From Verrucomicrobiota bacterium (GTDB lineage Bacteria; Verrucomicrobiota; Verrucomicrobiia; Verrucomicrobiales; Akkermansiaceae): a stretch of DNA of 64,000 bases. The stretch is from NCBI GenBank assembly GCA_017301995.1, contig JAFLEH010000017.1:82996-146995 (forward strand), in the 5' to 3' direction. Shown here piece by piece: positions 43,551-51,522 of this stretch. The first letter of the stretch is position 1. Each line of letters opens with the position of its first letter. The notes beneath the pieces are model-generated. The model worked only from the letters and a program-made list of their open reading frames with translations. It ran no database searches and was not told the origin of the DNA. Made by a program: the position numbers and the translations under genes.

Positions 43551-45224
43551 CTATTCGAACGCGCTGCCGCCCACAAACTCGCGGATCAGCGAGGTGGGCG
43601 GAACATGATCGGCCGGGGCCGGGTTGACGATCTCCAGAAACTCCAACAGCCTGCGCGCGTCGGCGTATTCGGGTTCGGAAGGTTTCACCTCCGCGAGCAG
43701 CGGGCGGACGTAGCTCTTGAGGATGGCAGGCTCGTAATCGAGGGCGGAATTGAACGCGGCATCGGCCTCCTTTTGGAACGGGAAGATCCAGCGTTGTTCG
43801 CCTTGGCGGACACTGCGCCACATCTGGAGCGTGCGCAGCGCCGAGTGGCCGCGGGTGCGGTGGTCGCGCACCATCCGGCGGAGCAGACGGAGATCGGTGG
43901 TGGAAATCCGGTTGTTGTTATCGAGCGTGAGCTGGGTCAGGGCACTCAGATAGACTTTGAATTTGTGCTCGTCGGCGACGTGTTCTGTTAGCAGAGGGTT
44001 GAGGCAGTGGATCCCCTCGAGGATGACGATTTCGCCCTCGTTGAGACGCAGACGGTTGCCGCGGAACTCCTTGAGTCCCTGTTGGAAATTGAAAGTGGGG
44101 ATTTCCACCTCGCGGCCCTCCTCAAGCGCGATCAGGTGGGAGTTGAACATTTCGAGATCGACGGCGTCGATGTGCTCGAAATCGAGTTTCCCGCTGGCGT
44201 CGCGCGGGGTGTGGTCGCGGTTTTTGAAGTAGTTGTCCACTTCCAACCTAACCGCCTTGAGCCCGTTGACCCGCAGGTGGATCTCCAACCGTTTGGAAAA
44301 GGTCGTTTTGCCCGACGAGGAGGGGCCCGCGATGAGAACGAACTTCGGACGCTTTTTATGAGCGGCGATCTGGTCGGCGATCTGGCCGAGTTTCTTTTCC
44401 TGGAGCACCTCGCAAAGATGGATGACCGATGCGAGGCGTCCTTCGGCGACCGCCTGGTTGAGATCGGCGATGCAGGTGATGTCGAGAATCCGGCCCCAGT
44501 TCTTGTGGTCTTCGAAGATCCGCTGGAGGTGGGGTTGTTTGAAAAACTGGGGGAATTTGACCACTCCATCGTGGCATTCCGGGAAGATGAGGACCAATCC
44601 CTGGGCATAGGGCACGAGCTTGAAATGCCCCAGCGAGCCGGTGGACGGCGCCAACACGCCGTAGCCGACGTCGCTGAAATCCTCGCAGCAGAACATCACC
44701 ACCCGCGGCGGGTTGCGGAACCTCAGCAGATTGAGTTTGTCCGTCTGCCGCGCGGATTCCAACATTTCGCAGGCCTCGACGTAGCCGATGCTGCGGCGGG
44801 TGAGGGGAATGTCGCGGCGGATCATGTCGTGCATGTGGGCCTCGATCTTCCGGAGCATCGCTTCGGTTTCGTCCTCGTCCTGACACGGCGAGAAGGTGCA
44901 GTAATAGCCGTTTCCGATGGAATGTTCGACCGCGAACCCGCATTCCGGATAGAGATCGCGCGCGGCCTTGGCGATGAGGAACGATAGTGATTTCCGATAG
45001 ACCATCTCGCCGTGAGGGTCCTCGAGAGTTAGGAATTTCACCTCGCAATTGATCTGGAGCGGAAACGTAAGCGAGCAGATGTCGTTGTTCACCAGCGCGG
45101 CCAGATAGGGCTGCCCGTTAGGAGCGGTTCTGGCGGGAAGAAGGTCCTCGACGGTGGTTTGGGAACCACAAACGATCGTCCGTCCGTCGGGGAGGGTGAC
45201 TTCGATGGAATAGTTGGATGGCAT
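43551..45224 (-). CDS. TGS-domain uridine kinase-like protein
   Basis: A 557-residue protein with an N-terminal TGS domain (IEVTLPDGRTIVCGSQTTVE), then a threonyl-tRNA-synthetase second-additional-domain-like part (EHSIGNGYYCTFSP; LTRRSIGYVEACEML). The C-terminal phosphoribulokinase/uridine-kinase P-loop domain has GPSSSGKTTFSKRLEIHLRV at about residue 299. The substrate-binding region VDNYFKNRDHTPRD and EGIHCLNPLLTEH follow. This fused layout is known from many bacteria as a nucleoside-kinase family whose substrate is not settled; phosphorylation of uridine or a related nucleoside is the family expectation. The gene is convergent with pstA, with 17 bp between stops. Confidence 0.8.
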   Translation of the reverse strand: MPSNYSIEVTLPDGRTIVCGSQTTVEDLLPARTAPNGQPYLAALVNNDICSLTFPLQINCEVKFLTLEDPHGEMVYRKSLSFLIAKAARDLYPECGFAVEHSIGNGYYCTFSPCQDEDETEAMLRKIEAHMHDMIRRDIPLTRRSIGYVEACEMLESARQTDKLNLLRFRNPPRVVMFCCEDFSDVGYGVLAPSTGSLGHFKLVPYAQGLVLIFPECHDGVVKFPQFFKQPHLQRIFEDHKNWGRILDITCIADLNQAVAEGRLASVIHLCEVLQEKKLGQIADQIAAHKKRPKFVLIAGPSSSGKTTFSKRLEIHLRVNGLKAVRLEVDNYFKNRDHTPRDASGKLDFEHIDAVDLEMFNSHLIALEEGREVEIPTFNFQQGLKEFRGNRLRLNEGEIVILEGIHCLNPLLTEHVADEHKFKVYLSALTQLTLDNNNRISTTDLRLLRRMVRDHRTRGHSALRTLQMWRSVRQGEQRWIFPFQKEADAAFNSALDYEPAILKSYVRPLLAEVKPSEPEYADARRLLEFLEIVNPAPADHVPPTSLIREFVGGSAFE

Positions 45225-45399
45225 GGCAATGGGGCGGACATTTCCGCGTAGCCCGGTGACTAGGCGTCAGGCCGGGGGATTTGTCAAGGCCGCAGGGTGG
45301 GGGACCGAACGCAAACAGGGTTGGAAAACCGGCAATCGGGCATTTCTCGTGGATGGCACCTCATTCACCGGTGTTCCTTTTCCCGATCTCATGGGTTTG

Positions 45400-45755
45400 A
45401 CAATGTCCTGGTCCGCAAGGCAGGTGACCTGGAGCAGAAGATTGTCGGTATCGAAGCTCGTCAGCGGTTGACCGGAGATTTCGACACCGTCGTGCAGGCG
45501 GATGTTGCTGCCGGTGATCTGGAACGACGGGCCGTTGCCGGTGATCTGGAACGACGGGCCGTTGCCGGTGAACCGGATCCGATCAAAGACCGACTCGTTC
45601 GGGAAGTCGTTGAAAGGAGTGAGTCGTGTGGCACTTGAGGGAAACTCCAGCGCATCTCCCTGTTGGGGGGCCACATCGCCCACCCAGTTGGCGGCTTCGG
45701 TCCAATTGTTGGTGGATCCGCCGCCATCCCACACACGGGTATTGCCGGTGGGCAG
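45400..45755 (-). pseudogene. Truncated autotransporter-associated beta-strand repeat protein
   Basis: The minus-strand frame reads RVWDGGGSTNNWTEAANWVGD, then LEFPSSATRLTPFNDFP and FDRIRFTGNGPSFQITG. This is the typical opening of large verrucomicrobial/planctomycete autotransporters with beta-strand repeats, which are normally thousands of residues long and begin with a signal peptide. Here the signal peptide is absent and the frame's first codons come from a REP-like repeat (GTGAGAAGG). A 27-bp perfect tandem duplication (45508-45561 region) repeats nine residues around SFQITGNGP. The coding similarity fades within about 120 residues. I read it as a remnant of a larger gene. Confidence 0.6.
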
Positions 45756-45758
45756 TCG

Positions 45759-45934
45759 GCACCTTCTCACGAAGGCGGCTACATGAAGATGCCGCCGGAG
45801 CGCTGGTAACCGACAAGCGCCGCATCCGCATCGGCCACCTTCTCACGAAGGCGGCTACATGAAGATGCCGCCGGAGCGCTGGTAACCGACAAGCGCCACA
45901 TCCGCAATGGCCATCTTCTCACGAAGGCGGCTAC
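45759..45934 (-). repeat. 76-bp tandem array with three subfamily-B REP-like hairpins
   Basis: Three minus-orientation hairpins at 45759-45782, 45835-45858 and 45911-45934, exactly 76 bp apart. The intervening segments are nearly identical (each contains GAGCGCTGGTAACCGACAAG, able to pair GCGCT with AGCGC). The outer copies show single changes (a changed outer base in the first, a C-A mismatch in the third). The array lies just downstream of lexA in the sense orientation and at the 5' end of the autotransporter remnant. Confidence 0.85.
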
Positions 45935-45960
45935 ATGGATTTTCCACCAAAGGAGGCGGA

Positions 45961-46575
45961 TCAGGCGGCGTGGCGGATGAGGGCGACGAGGACGCCTTGG
46001 ATGATCAGTTCGCGGGCGGGAATGAGGTCGGGGAACTCGGGGTTTTCGGCTTTCAGATAGGGTTTTCCGCTCTCGACGACATAGCGTTTCAGGGTGGTTT
46101 CGCCGTCGATGAGGGCGGCGACGATGTCACCTTTGCGGGGTTCGCGGAACTCGAGGATGACCGTGTCGCCGCTGCAGATGTGGGCGTTGATCATCGAGTC
46201 GCCGCGGACGCGCAGGGCGAAGGTGCGGGCGTGGCGCGGGATGCCGAGGGTGGAGATGTCGATGGAGATGCAACCCTCCTGCTCTTGGGCGCCGGTGTCC
46301 TGGGCCATCCCTGCCGCGATGCGGCCGTAGATCGGGACATCGACGATTTCCGCGCGGTTGAGTTCTTCCGGGAAAACCACGGCGCGGGCTTTTCCTGGGA
46401 GGCGTTGGATGACGCCCTTGCGTTCGAGCGAACGCAGGTGGCTCATGGCGGCCGTCTGGCTGGCGAAACCGAAATAATGTTGGATTTCACGGGTTGACGG
46501 CATGATTCCGGTCTTGCGCTGGGCGAGACGGAGATACTCGATGATTTCCTGTTGGCGTTTGGTTAGCGTGCGCAT
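45961..46575 (-). CDS. lexA: LexA repressor
   Basis: SOS regulator, 204 residues from the chosen start MRTLTKRQQEIIEYLRLAQR. The N-terminal winged helix includes STREIQHYFGFASQTAAMSH and LRSLERKGVIQRL. The self-cleavage Ala-Gly is in YGRIAAGMAQ, the catalytic serine in VRGDSMINAHI, and the lysine in ETTLKRYVVE. The LexA box TGTTC-N4-GAACA lies 12 bp upstream of the ATG, consistent with autoregulation. The frame extends 17 codons upstream across that box, so the downstream start is preferred. No imuA-imuB-dnaE2 cassette is nearby. Confidence 0.93.
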   Translation of the reverse strand: MRTLTKRQQEIIEYLRLAQRKTGIMPSTREIQHYFGFASQTAAMSHLRSLERKGVIQRLPGKARAVVFPEELNRAEIVDVPIYGRIAAGMAQDTGAQEQEGCISIDISTLGIPRHARTFALRVRGDSMINAHICSGDTVILEFREPRKGDIVAALIDGETTLKRYVVESGKPYLKAENPEFPDLIPARELIIQGVLVALIRHAA

Positions 46576-46587
46576 GGTTTTGAACAG

Positions 46588-46601
46588 TGTTCCCGCGAAC
46601 A
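46588..46601. promoter_or_regulatory. LexA box
   Basis: TGTTC-CCGC-GAACA, a perfect palindrome 12 bp upstream of the lexA start. It matches the TGTTC-N4-GAACA motif that I recall being reported for Verrucomicrobia. A second TGTTC (minus strand) adjoins it. Confidence 0.8.
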
Positions 46602-46656
46602 ATGACGCATTCCGGGGGATCCGCAAGGGGAAAATCCGGAAATTTCGGAAAAATCT

Positions 46657-47901
46657 TCAGCGGTCGCCGGTCCACTCCAACCGGGCGGCAAACGCGCCGT
46701 CGGTGTGATCGGCGAAGGGCAGCGCCTGACGGGTTCCGGTGAGTCGGAGCCGCGGGTGGTCGGCGAGAAATCCGGCGACGACGTGTTGGTTCTCGGTTTC
46801 CTCGATCGAGCAGGTGGAATAGACGATGCGGCCGTCGGGTTTCAGGCAGGGCAGGGCGTTTTCGAGGATGGCGCGCTGGGTTTGCGCGATGCGGGCAATG
46901 TCGGGAGCCTGGAGGCGCCAGCGCACATCGACGCGGCGGCGGATGACCCCGGTGTTGGAGCAGGGCACATCGAGGAGGATGCCGTCGAAGGCGCCGAGCC
47001 AATCCTCGGGAGCGGGTTTGGTCCAATCGTGGGCGCGGACGACGGCGGTTCCGGCGTGGAGGCGGCTGAGATTCTCGGTTAGCCGGGGGAGCCGCTTGGG
47101 GTTGGAATCGGTGCAGGTCAGGGTGGCGGCCCCGCCTTGGGCGGCGGCGATGAGGAACGCCTTGCCTCCCGGCGCGGCGCAGGCGTCGAGGATGGCTTCG
47201 CCCGGCTGCGGATCCAGCAAATCGACCGCGTGCCGCGTGGCCGGGTCCTGGATGTAGATGGCGCCTGCGGCGAGCAGATCGGTGGGAAGCGGACCCTCCG
47301 ATTGATAGAATCCCGGTGCGTCGGCGACCGGCGTGCCCGGAATTTCCCCTTCCGGGGGGGACAGCGGATTGATGCGGAAAAACGTCTCCGCCGGCTGGTT
47401 GTTCCAGTCCATCAGGGCGAGGGTTTCGGCTTTGCCGAAGGCGGCTTTCCAACGGTTGAAAAGCCAATCCGGATGCGAATGGACCACCGCGGGAGGGAGG
47501 TCTTCGAGGTCCTCGAACAGCCGCTTGCGGCCTGCGATGGCGCGGCGCAGCACGGCGTTGATGAGGCTGCGGACGTTGGCCTTGGCGCATTCCACGGTCT
47601 CGTTGACCGCCGCGTGATCGGGAATTCCCAACAGCAGGATCTGGCAAAGCCCGACGCGGAGAATGTCGCGGGTGTCCGGATCCAGCCGGCCTTCCCGGAG
47701 TTGGCCGATCCAGTGGTCCAACAGCCTGCGATGCCGCAGCACGCCGAAAAGAATCGCCTGGAGGAGGTGCCGGTCCGGTGAGGAAAGCATCCGCCGGTGG
47801 GCGTGGCGGTCAACGAGCGTATCCGCGTAATCCTGCCCCTTGGCCCAGGCGTGAAGGGCGGAGACGGCGGCTTGGCGGACGTGGAAATTCTTGGCTGGCA
47901 T
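46657..47901 (-). CDS. rsmB: 16S rRNA (cytosine-967-C5)-methyltransferase
   Basis: SAM-dependent m5C methyltransferase of 414 residues. The N-terminal NusB-like RNA-binding domain covers roughly residues 1-140 (FHVRQAAVSALHAW; AAVNETVECAKANVRSLIN). The Rossmann domain has the SAM loop ILDACAAPGGKAFLIAAAQ, the first cysteine motif DVPCSNTGVIRRR, and the catalytic cysteine in YSTCSIEETENQ. Length and order match RsmB/Sun. Transcribed toward lexA; spacing 81 bp to the lexA start suggests a separate or read-through transcript. Confidence 0.92.
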   Translation of the reverse strand: MPAKNFHVRQAAVSALHAWAKGQDYADTLVDRHAHRRMLSSPDRHLLQAILFGVLRHRRLLDHWIGQLREGRLDPDTRDILRVGLCQILLLGIPDHAAVNETVECAKANVRSLINAVLRRAIAGRKRLFEDLEDLPPAVVHSHPDWLFNRWKAAFGKAETLALMDWNNQPAETFFRINPLSPPEGEIPGTPVADAPGFYQSEGPLPTDLLAAGAIYIQDPATRHAVDLLDPQPGEAILDACAAPGGKAFLIAAAQGGAATLTCTDSNPKRLPRLTENLSRLHAGTAVVRAHDWTKPAPEDWLGAFDGILLDVPCSNTGVIRRRVDVRWRLQAPDIARIAQTQRAILENALPCLKPDGRIVYSTCSIEETENQHVVAGFLADHPRLRLTGTRQALPFADHTDGAFAARLEWTGDR

Positions 47902-47996
47902 GGTGCGTGGTCACATGAGCATGCCGGGCGCGGGAGCGGTTGGCAAGGTGAGAATCCCTATTCGGTATCTTGTCGTCCCGAACCCGGGCCGCGGCC

Positions 47997-49004
47997 CTAT
48001 CTGGCCAGCGCTTCGGTTAGAAAATCGGCGATGACGATCCGGTGGTCGGAACTGGTGGTGGTGACGGCGCGGCAGCGGATCGGGGTGAAATGGCGGTTGG
48101 CGTAGATATGGTCGATGCGGAGGATCGGAACGCGGCGCTGATAGGTGTCGCCCCAGCCGGTGCCGGCGGCGGCGAAGGCGTCGGTGAAATCGCGGACGAG
48201 CAGGTTGTGGACCGGGTCGCTCGCACCGGAATTGAAATCTCCGCCGAGGATGATCGGGGTTTCGGGCAGGTTGAAGGTGGCATCGAGGAACCGGACCACG
48301 GAACCGAGTTCGGCGCGGCGGGTGGCGCGGTTTTCGCGGTGGATGCGCCACGCGGACGGCTGCCAGAGCCGGAGGTCGGTGGCGGCGGAGGAAAGGTGGA
48401 CGTTTACGACCTCGATGCTCGCGCCGCTCGGCAGGATGACGGGGACGTGATGGTCGCGCAGTCCGCTGAAAACGTAGCCCTTGTCGCCGATGCGCCAGCG
48501 GGTGACGATGCCGTTGGTGTTGTGGCTGCGGTAGTCGCCGCGGCGTTGATAGAGCACGTCGGCGATCTGGCGGACCTGATGGGGATAGGCCTCCTGGAGC
48601 AGGACGATATCCGGCTGCCAGCGCGCGAGATCGAGGGCGGGGTTGCCGTAGTTGAACCGGGAGCAGTTGAGCGTGGCGACGCGCAGGACCGGGCGGCCGT
48701 GGTGGGGGATGGCGGGTCCGGGCAGGGGAGCGTCTTTCCCAAGGTTTCCAATGGCCACGGCCTCATCCGACCCGACGAGGATGGTGATGGCCCAAATGGC
48801 GGATAGGACCATGGAAAGCCGGGCGTGGAGCAGGCAGAACGCCGTCGCCGACATGGCGAGGCCGATCCCGCCCCAGAACCACAGCGGAAACGCGGTGAAC
48901 GCCGCGAACCATCCGGGCTGGCGGCTGAAACAGAACACCGTGGCCAGATGCAGCGCGAGCGAGGCACCGACCAACAGCAAGCTCAGTTTGCGCCGGTAGT
49001 CCAT
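47997..49004 (-). CDS. Membrane-anchored endonuclease/exonuclease/phosphatase family protein
   Basis: A 335-residue protein with three to four N-terminal hydrophobic spans (LSLLLVGASLALHLATVF; FPLWFWGGIGLAMSATAF; LSMVLSAIWAITILVG). An EEP-fold domain follows with the metal-site motifs RVATLNCSRFNYG (Asn), DIVLLQEAYPHQ (Glu), ILGGDFNSGASDP (Asp/Asn) and SSDHRIVIADF (Asp-His). The active domain should face outside the cytoplasm, so DNA, RNA or phosphorylated lipid substrates are all possible. I cannot choose among them. It lies between rsmB and ybaB on the same strand. Confidence 0.82.
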   Translation of the reverse strand: MDYRRKLSLLLVGASLALHLATVFCFSRQPGWFAAFTAFPLWFWGGIGLAMSATAFCLLHARLSMVLSAIWAITILVGSDEAVAIGNLGKDAPLPGPAIPHHGRPVLRVATLNCSRFNYGNPALDLARWQPDIVLLQEAYPHQVRQIADVLYQRRGDYRSHNTNGIVTRWRIGDKGYVFSGLRDHHVPVILPSGASIEVVNVHLSSAATDLRLWQPSAWRIHRENRATRRAELGSVVRFLDATFNLPETPIILGGDFNSGASDPVHNLLVRDFTDAFAAAGTGWGDTYQRRVPILRIDHIYANRHFTPIRCRAVTTTSSDHRIVIADFLTEALAR

Positions 49005-49050
49005 GATGGGTGGGGGGAAGAGTGTCCGATTCCGGATCGGTCCGGATAGA

Positions 49051-49356
49051 TCAGAAACCGGGCAGTCCGAGTCCGCCGGTGAGTTTCTTCATCTCCGCGG
49101 CGGCGGTTTCCTTGCCCTTGGTGATGGCGTCCTGAACCGCCTTGAGAACGAGTTGTTGGAGGAACTCCGCGTCCGAGGGGTCGATCACGGACGGATCGAT
49201 TTTGAGCGCCAGCACATCGCCCGCGCAGGTGGCGGTGACCTCGACCTTGCCGCCGGCGGCGGAGGCGGTGACGGTCTGCATCGCGAGCTGTTCCTGTTTG
49301 GCGGCAAGCCCGGCCTGCATTTGCTGGGCTTGTTTCATCAGTTTGGCCATGTTCAT
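49051..49356 (-). CDS. ybaB: YbaB/EbfC nucleoid-associated protein
   Basis: A 101-residue DNA-binding protein of the YbaB/EbfC family. The sequence MNMAKLMKQAQQMQAGLAAKQ and TASAAGGKVEVTATCAGDVL is typical, and the length is normal. The neighbouring dnaX gene 73 bp upstream is the usual partner in many bacteria; recR, the other common partner, is not present here. The intergenic stretch before the gene contains an AT-rich word repeat listed separately. Confidence 0.92.
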   Translation of the reverse strand: MNMAKLMKQAQQMQAGLAAKQEQLAMQTVTASAAGGKVEVTATCAGDVLALKIDPSVIDPSDAEFLQQLVLKAVQDAITKGKETAAAEMKKLTGGLGLPGF

Positions 49357-49364
49357 GGGGGAGG

Positions 49365-49398
49365 AAGTTATTGGTTATTTGTTATTTGTTATCGGGGG
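49365..49398. repeat. AT-rich word repeat between dnaX and ybaB
   Basis: A run of TTATTGG/TTATTTG words, whose reverse complement gives AATAACAAATAACCAATAAC-like text. This is the same words as in the middle of the 240-bp composite repeats at 54393 and 55242, here without hairpins. It likely is a partial copy or a recurring seed sequence. Confidence 0.6.
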
Positions 49399-49429
49399 TC
49401 AGGCTCGTGGGCCTGGGGATACGGTGTAG

Positions 49430-50926
49430 TTATCGGATGATTTTTCCTTCGAAGCGGACGAGGGCGGCCTGGATCAGGGGATCTTGATAGAAGGAATCGT
49501 CAACGGCGGGCTGGGATGGTTGGACGGTCGCGGGGGCGGGTTCCGGGGTGGGTTCGGGAGCGGGACGGTCCGTTTCCGGGGCGGGGATGGGTTCGTCCGG
49601 AGCGCGGGCGATGATTTCCTCGATGCTGAGGAGCGCGGGCGGTTCGGGGTCCGGCTGGGGAGGCGGCGGGGTAAAAACGGGCGCGGGTTCCGGTTCGGGT
49701 GGGGTGATTTGGGCAACCGGCTCCGGAGCGGGAGGCGGGGGGGCGGACTGAAGTCCGCGGTCCGTGGTTTCCGTCGGCGCGGAGGGGAGGAAGTCCGCGC
49801 CGCGGGTGAGCACGGTGATCACATCGGTGATCCGCATTTCGCCGAGCACCTGGATCGCCTTGATAATGCCGAGTTCGAAATGGAGGCGCTTGTTCGTGGC
49901 CCATTTCATTCGGCCCTCGGTGTCGGCGAAGGCGTCGATGGTGGCGAGGATGCGGTCCGGTTGGTATTTGGCCACCGCCTGAATCAGTTCGGCCCAGAGG
50001 TTTTCCGGGATGCCCTCGCCATCGGCGGAAGGGTCCAGTTTGGCGACGAGCAGGCCGCGGAGGGCGCCGATCAGCTCGCCTAGCAACTGTGAGAGGTCGC
50101 GGCCGGTTTCCGCTTCCTTGTGGATGATGGCGAGCGCGGCCGGCGTATCGCGGGCCAGCAGCGTGGCCGCCAGACCGGCGACCTTTTCGCGGGAGGTGAA
50201 ACCGAACACGTCGAGCACGTTCGCCTCGGTGATGGTGTCGCCGCAGAAGGCGACCAGTTGGTCGAGCATCGACTGGGCGTCGCGCATGCCGCCGTCGGCT
50301 CCTTTGGCGATCGCCCATGCGGCCGATTGGTCGAGGGCGATTCCCTCGGCGGAGGCGATGTGGAGCAGGTGCTTGGCGATCGTTTCGGTGGGGATCGGCC
50401 GGAGGTCGAACCGTTGGCAGCGGGAGAGGATGGTCGGGAGGATCTTGTTAGCCTCGGTGGTGGCGAAGATGAACTTCACATGCGGCGGCGGCTCCTCCAG
50501 GGTCTTCAGAAGCGCGTTGAACGCCGCGTTGGAAAGCATGTGGACCTCGTCGATGTAGTAGATCTTGAACTGTCCGCGGGTGGGGGCGAAGCGGACCGAG
50601 TCGCGCAACTCGCGGATCTGGTCCACGGAATTGTTGGAGGCTCCGTCGATCTCCAACACGTCGAGCGACCGGCCTTCGGCGATTTCGATGCAGACGTCGT
50701 CGTCGGGGTTGAAGTCGATCATGGGGCCGCCCGGGCAGTTGAGGGCTTTGGCGAGGATGCGCGCGGTGGAGGTTTTGCCGGTGCCTCTGGGGCCTACGAA
50801 CAGATAGGCGTGGGCGAGCCGCTTTTGGGCGATCGCGTTGCGGAGGGTGCGGACGACATGCTCCTGGCCCAGAACGTCGTCGAACGTCTTGGGTCGGTAT
50901 TTTCTGGCAAAGACCTGGTAGCTCAC
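49430..50926 (-). CDS. dnaX: DNA polymerase III subunit gamma/tau
   Basis: Clamp-loader ATPase of 498 residues. Walker A is GPRGTGKTSTARILAKALN, Walker B region KIYYIDEVHMLSNAAFNALL, and the sensor segments are FIFATTEANKILPTILSRCQ. In many DnaX proteins a four-cysteine zinc module follows ALNC; here the stretch is LNCPGGPMIDFNPDDDVCIE, with only two cysteines. The C-terminal part has a Pro/Glu-rich linker. I chose the GTG giving VSYQVFARKYRPK, the family N-terminus; the frame runs 60 codons further upstream into the divergent msrC region. No slippery A-run typical for gamma frameshifting was seen. Confidence 0.93.
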   Translation of the reverse strand: MSYQVFARKYRPKTFDDVLGQEHVVRTLRNAIAQKRLAHAYLFVGPRGTGKTSTARILAKALNCPGGPMIDFNPDDDVCIEIAEGRSLDVLEIDGASNNSVDQIRELRDSVRFAPTRGQFKIYYIDEVHMLSNAAFNALLKTLEEPPPHVKFIFATTEANKILPTILSRCQRFDLRPIPTETIAKHLLHIASAEGIALDQSAAWAIAKGADGGMRDAQSMLDQLVAFCGDTITEANVLDVFGFTSREKVAGLAATLLARDTPAALAIIHKEAETGRDLSQLLGELIGALRGLLVAKLDPSADGEGIPENLWAELIQAVAKYQPDRILATIDAFADTEGRMKWATNKRLHFELGIIKAIQVLGEMRITDVITVLTRGADFLPSAPTETTDRGLQSAPPPPAPEPVAQITPPEPEPAPVFTPPPPQPDPEPPALLSIEEIIARAPDEPIPAPETDRPAPEPTPEPAPATVQPSQPAVDDSFYQDPLIQAALVRFEGKIIR

Positions 50927-51036
50927 GGGGGGGATTGTAGGGATGCCGGGCGGTTTGTCATTGCTCAGTTTCAGGGAAACGAAAAAAATGCCGGTTGGGC
51001 TTGGCACGGGCGGGTCGGGAAAGTAGGCATGGCGGC

Positions 51037-51522
51037 ATGAACGGGCGCGCCGAAATCCCAGAAACCGAGGAAAAACGCCGGCTTTACGCCGATGCGCGGC
51101 TGGCATTGGCCGGATTGCTGGCCGGCGAGACCGACCGGACGGCGCGGATGGCCGGATTCGTCGCCGTGTTGCACGGAATGATGCCGCATTTCGACTGGAC
51201 CGGGTTCTACCGGGTTAGCGGCGGCGGGCTGGTGATCGGTCCCTATCAGGGAAGCCCCGGTTGCGGGCGGATCGGCTGGGGGCGCGGCGTGTGCGGTACG
51301 GCGTGGGCCACGGGCGAAACCCAGGTGGTGCCGGACGTCCACGCGTTTCCCGGCCACATCGCGTGCGACTGCCGGTCGGAAAGCGAGATCGTGGTGCCGG
51401 TGAAGGACTCCGCCGGGCGGGTGGTGGCCGTGTTTGATGTGGATAGCTTCCGCAAGGGCGCGTTCGACACGGTGGACCGGGAGGAGTTGGAAATCCTGTT
51501 GGCGGACGCGTTCAGTGATTGA
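51037..51522 (+). CDS. msrC: Free methionine-(R)-sulfoxide reductase (GAF domain)
   Basis: GAF-domain enzyme that reduces free L-methionine-R-sulfoxide. The 161-residue protein shows the three family cysteines with the expected spacing: PGCGRIGWGRGVCGTAWA (two cysteines ten residues apart) and GHIACDCRSESEIVVP (the third). FDWTGFYRVSGGGLVIG marks the GAF start. The ATG giving MNGRAEIPETEEK was chosen; the frame extends 14 codons upstream to a TTG start. It is divergent from dnaX, and its 3' end overlaps the end of the cytochrome gene by 11 bp. Confidence 0.9.
   Translation: MNGRAEIPETEEKRRLYADARLALAGLLAGETDRTARMAGFVAVLHGMMPHFDWTGFYRVSGGGLVIGPYQGSPGCGRIGWGRGVCGTAWATGETQVVPDVHAFPGHIACDCRSESEIVVPVKDSAGRVVAVFDVDSFRKGAFDTVDREELEILLADAFSD

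Larger units (their letters stand above)
45225..45960. other. Intergenic region with gene remnant and tandem repeats
   Basis: Over 700 bp without an intact gene. It holds a truncated autotransporter-like remnant (45400-45755) and the 76-bp tandem array of REP-like hairpins (45759-45934), both listed. It also includes the promoter side of the uridine-kinase-like gene and the lexA 3' end. Confidence 0.7.

Noticed and set aside
45759..45934. CRISPR array
   Set aside because: Regular 76-bp spacing of 24-nt repeats looks like a short array, but the intervening segments are almost identical instead of unique, only three copies exist, and the repeat belongs to a dispersed hairpin family.
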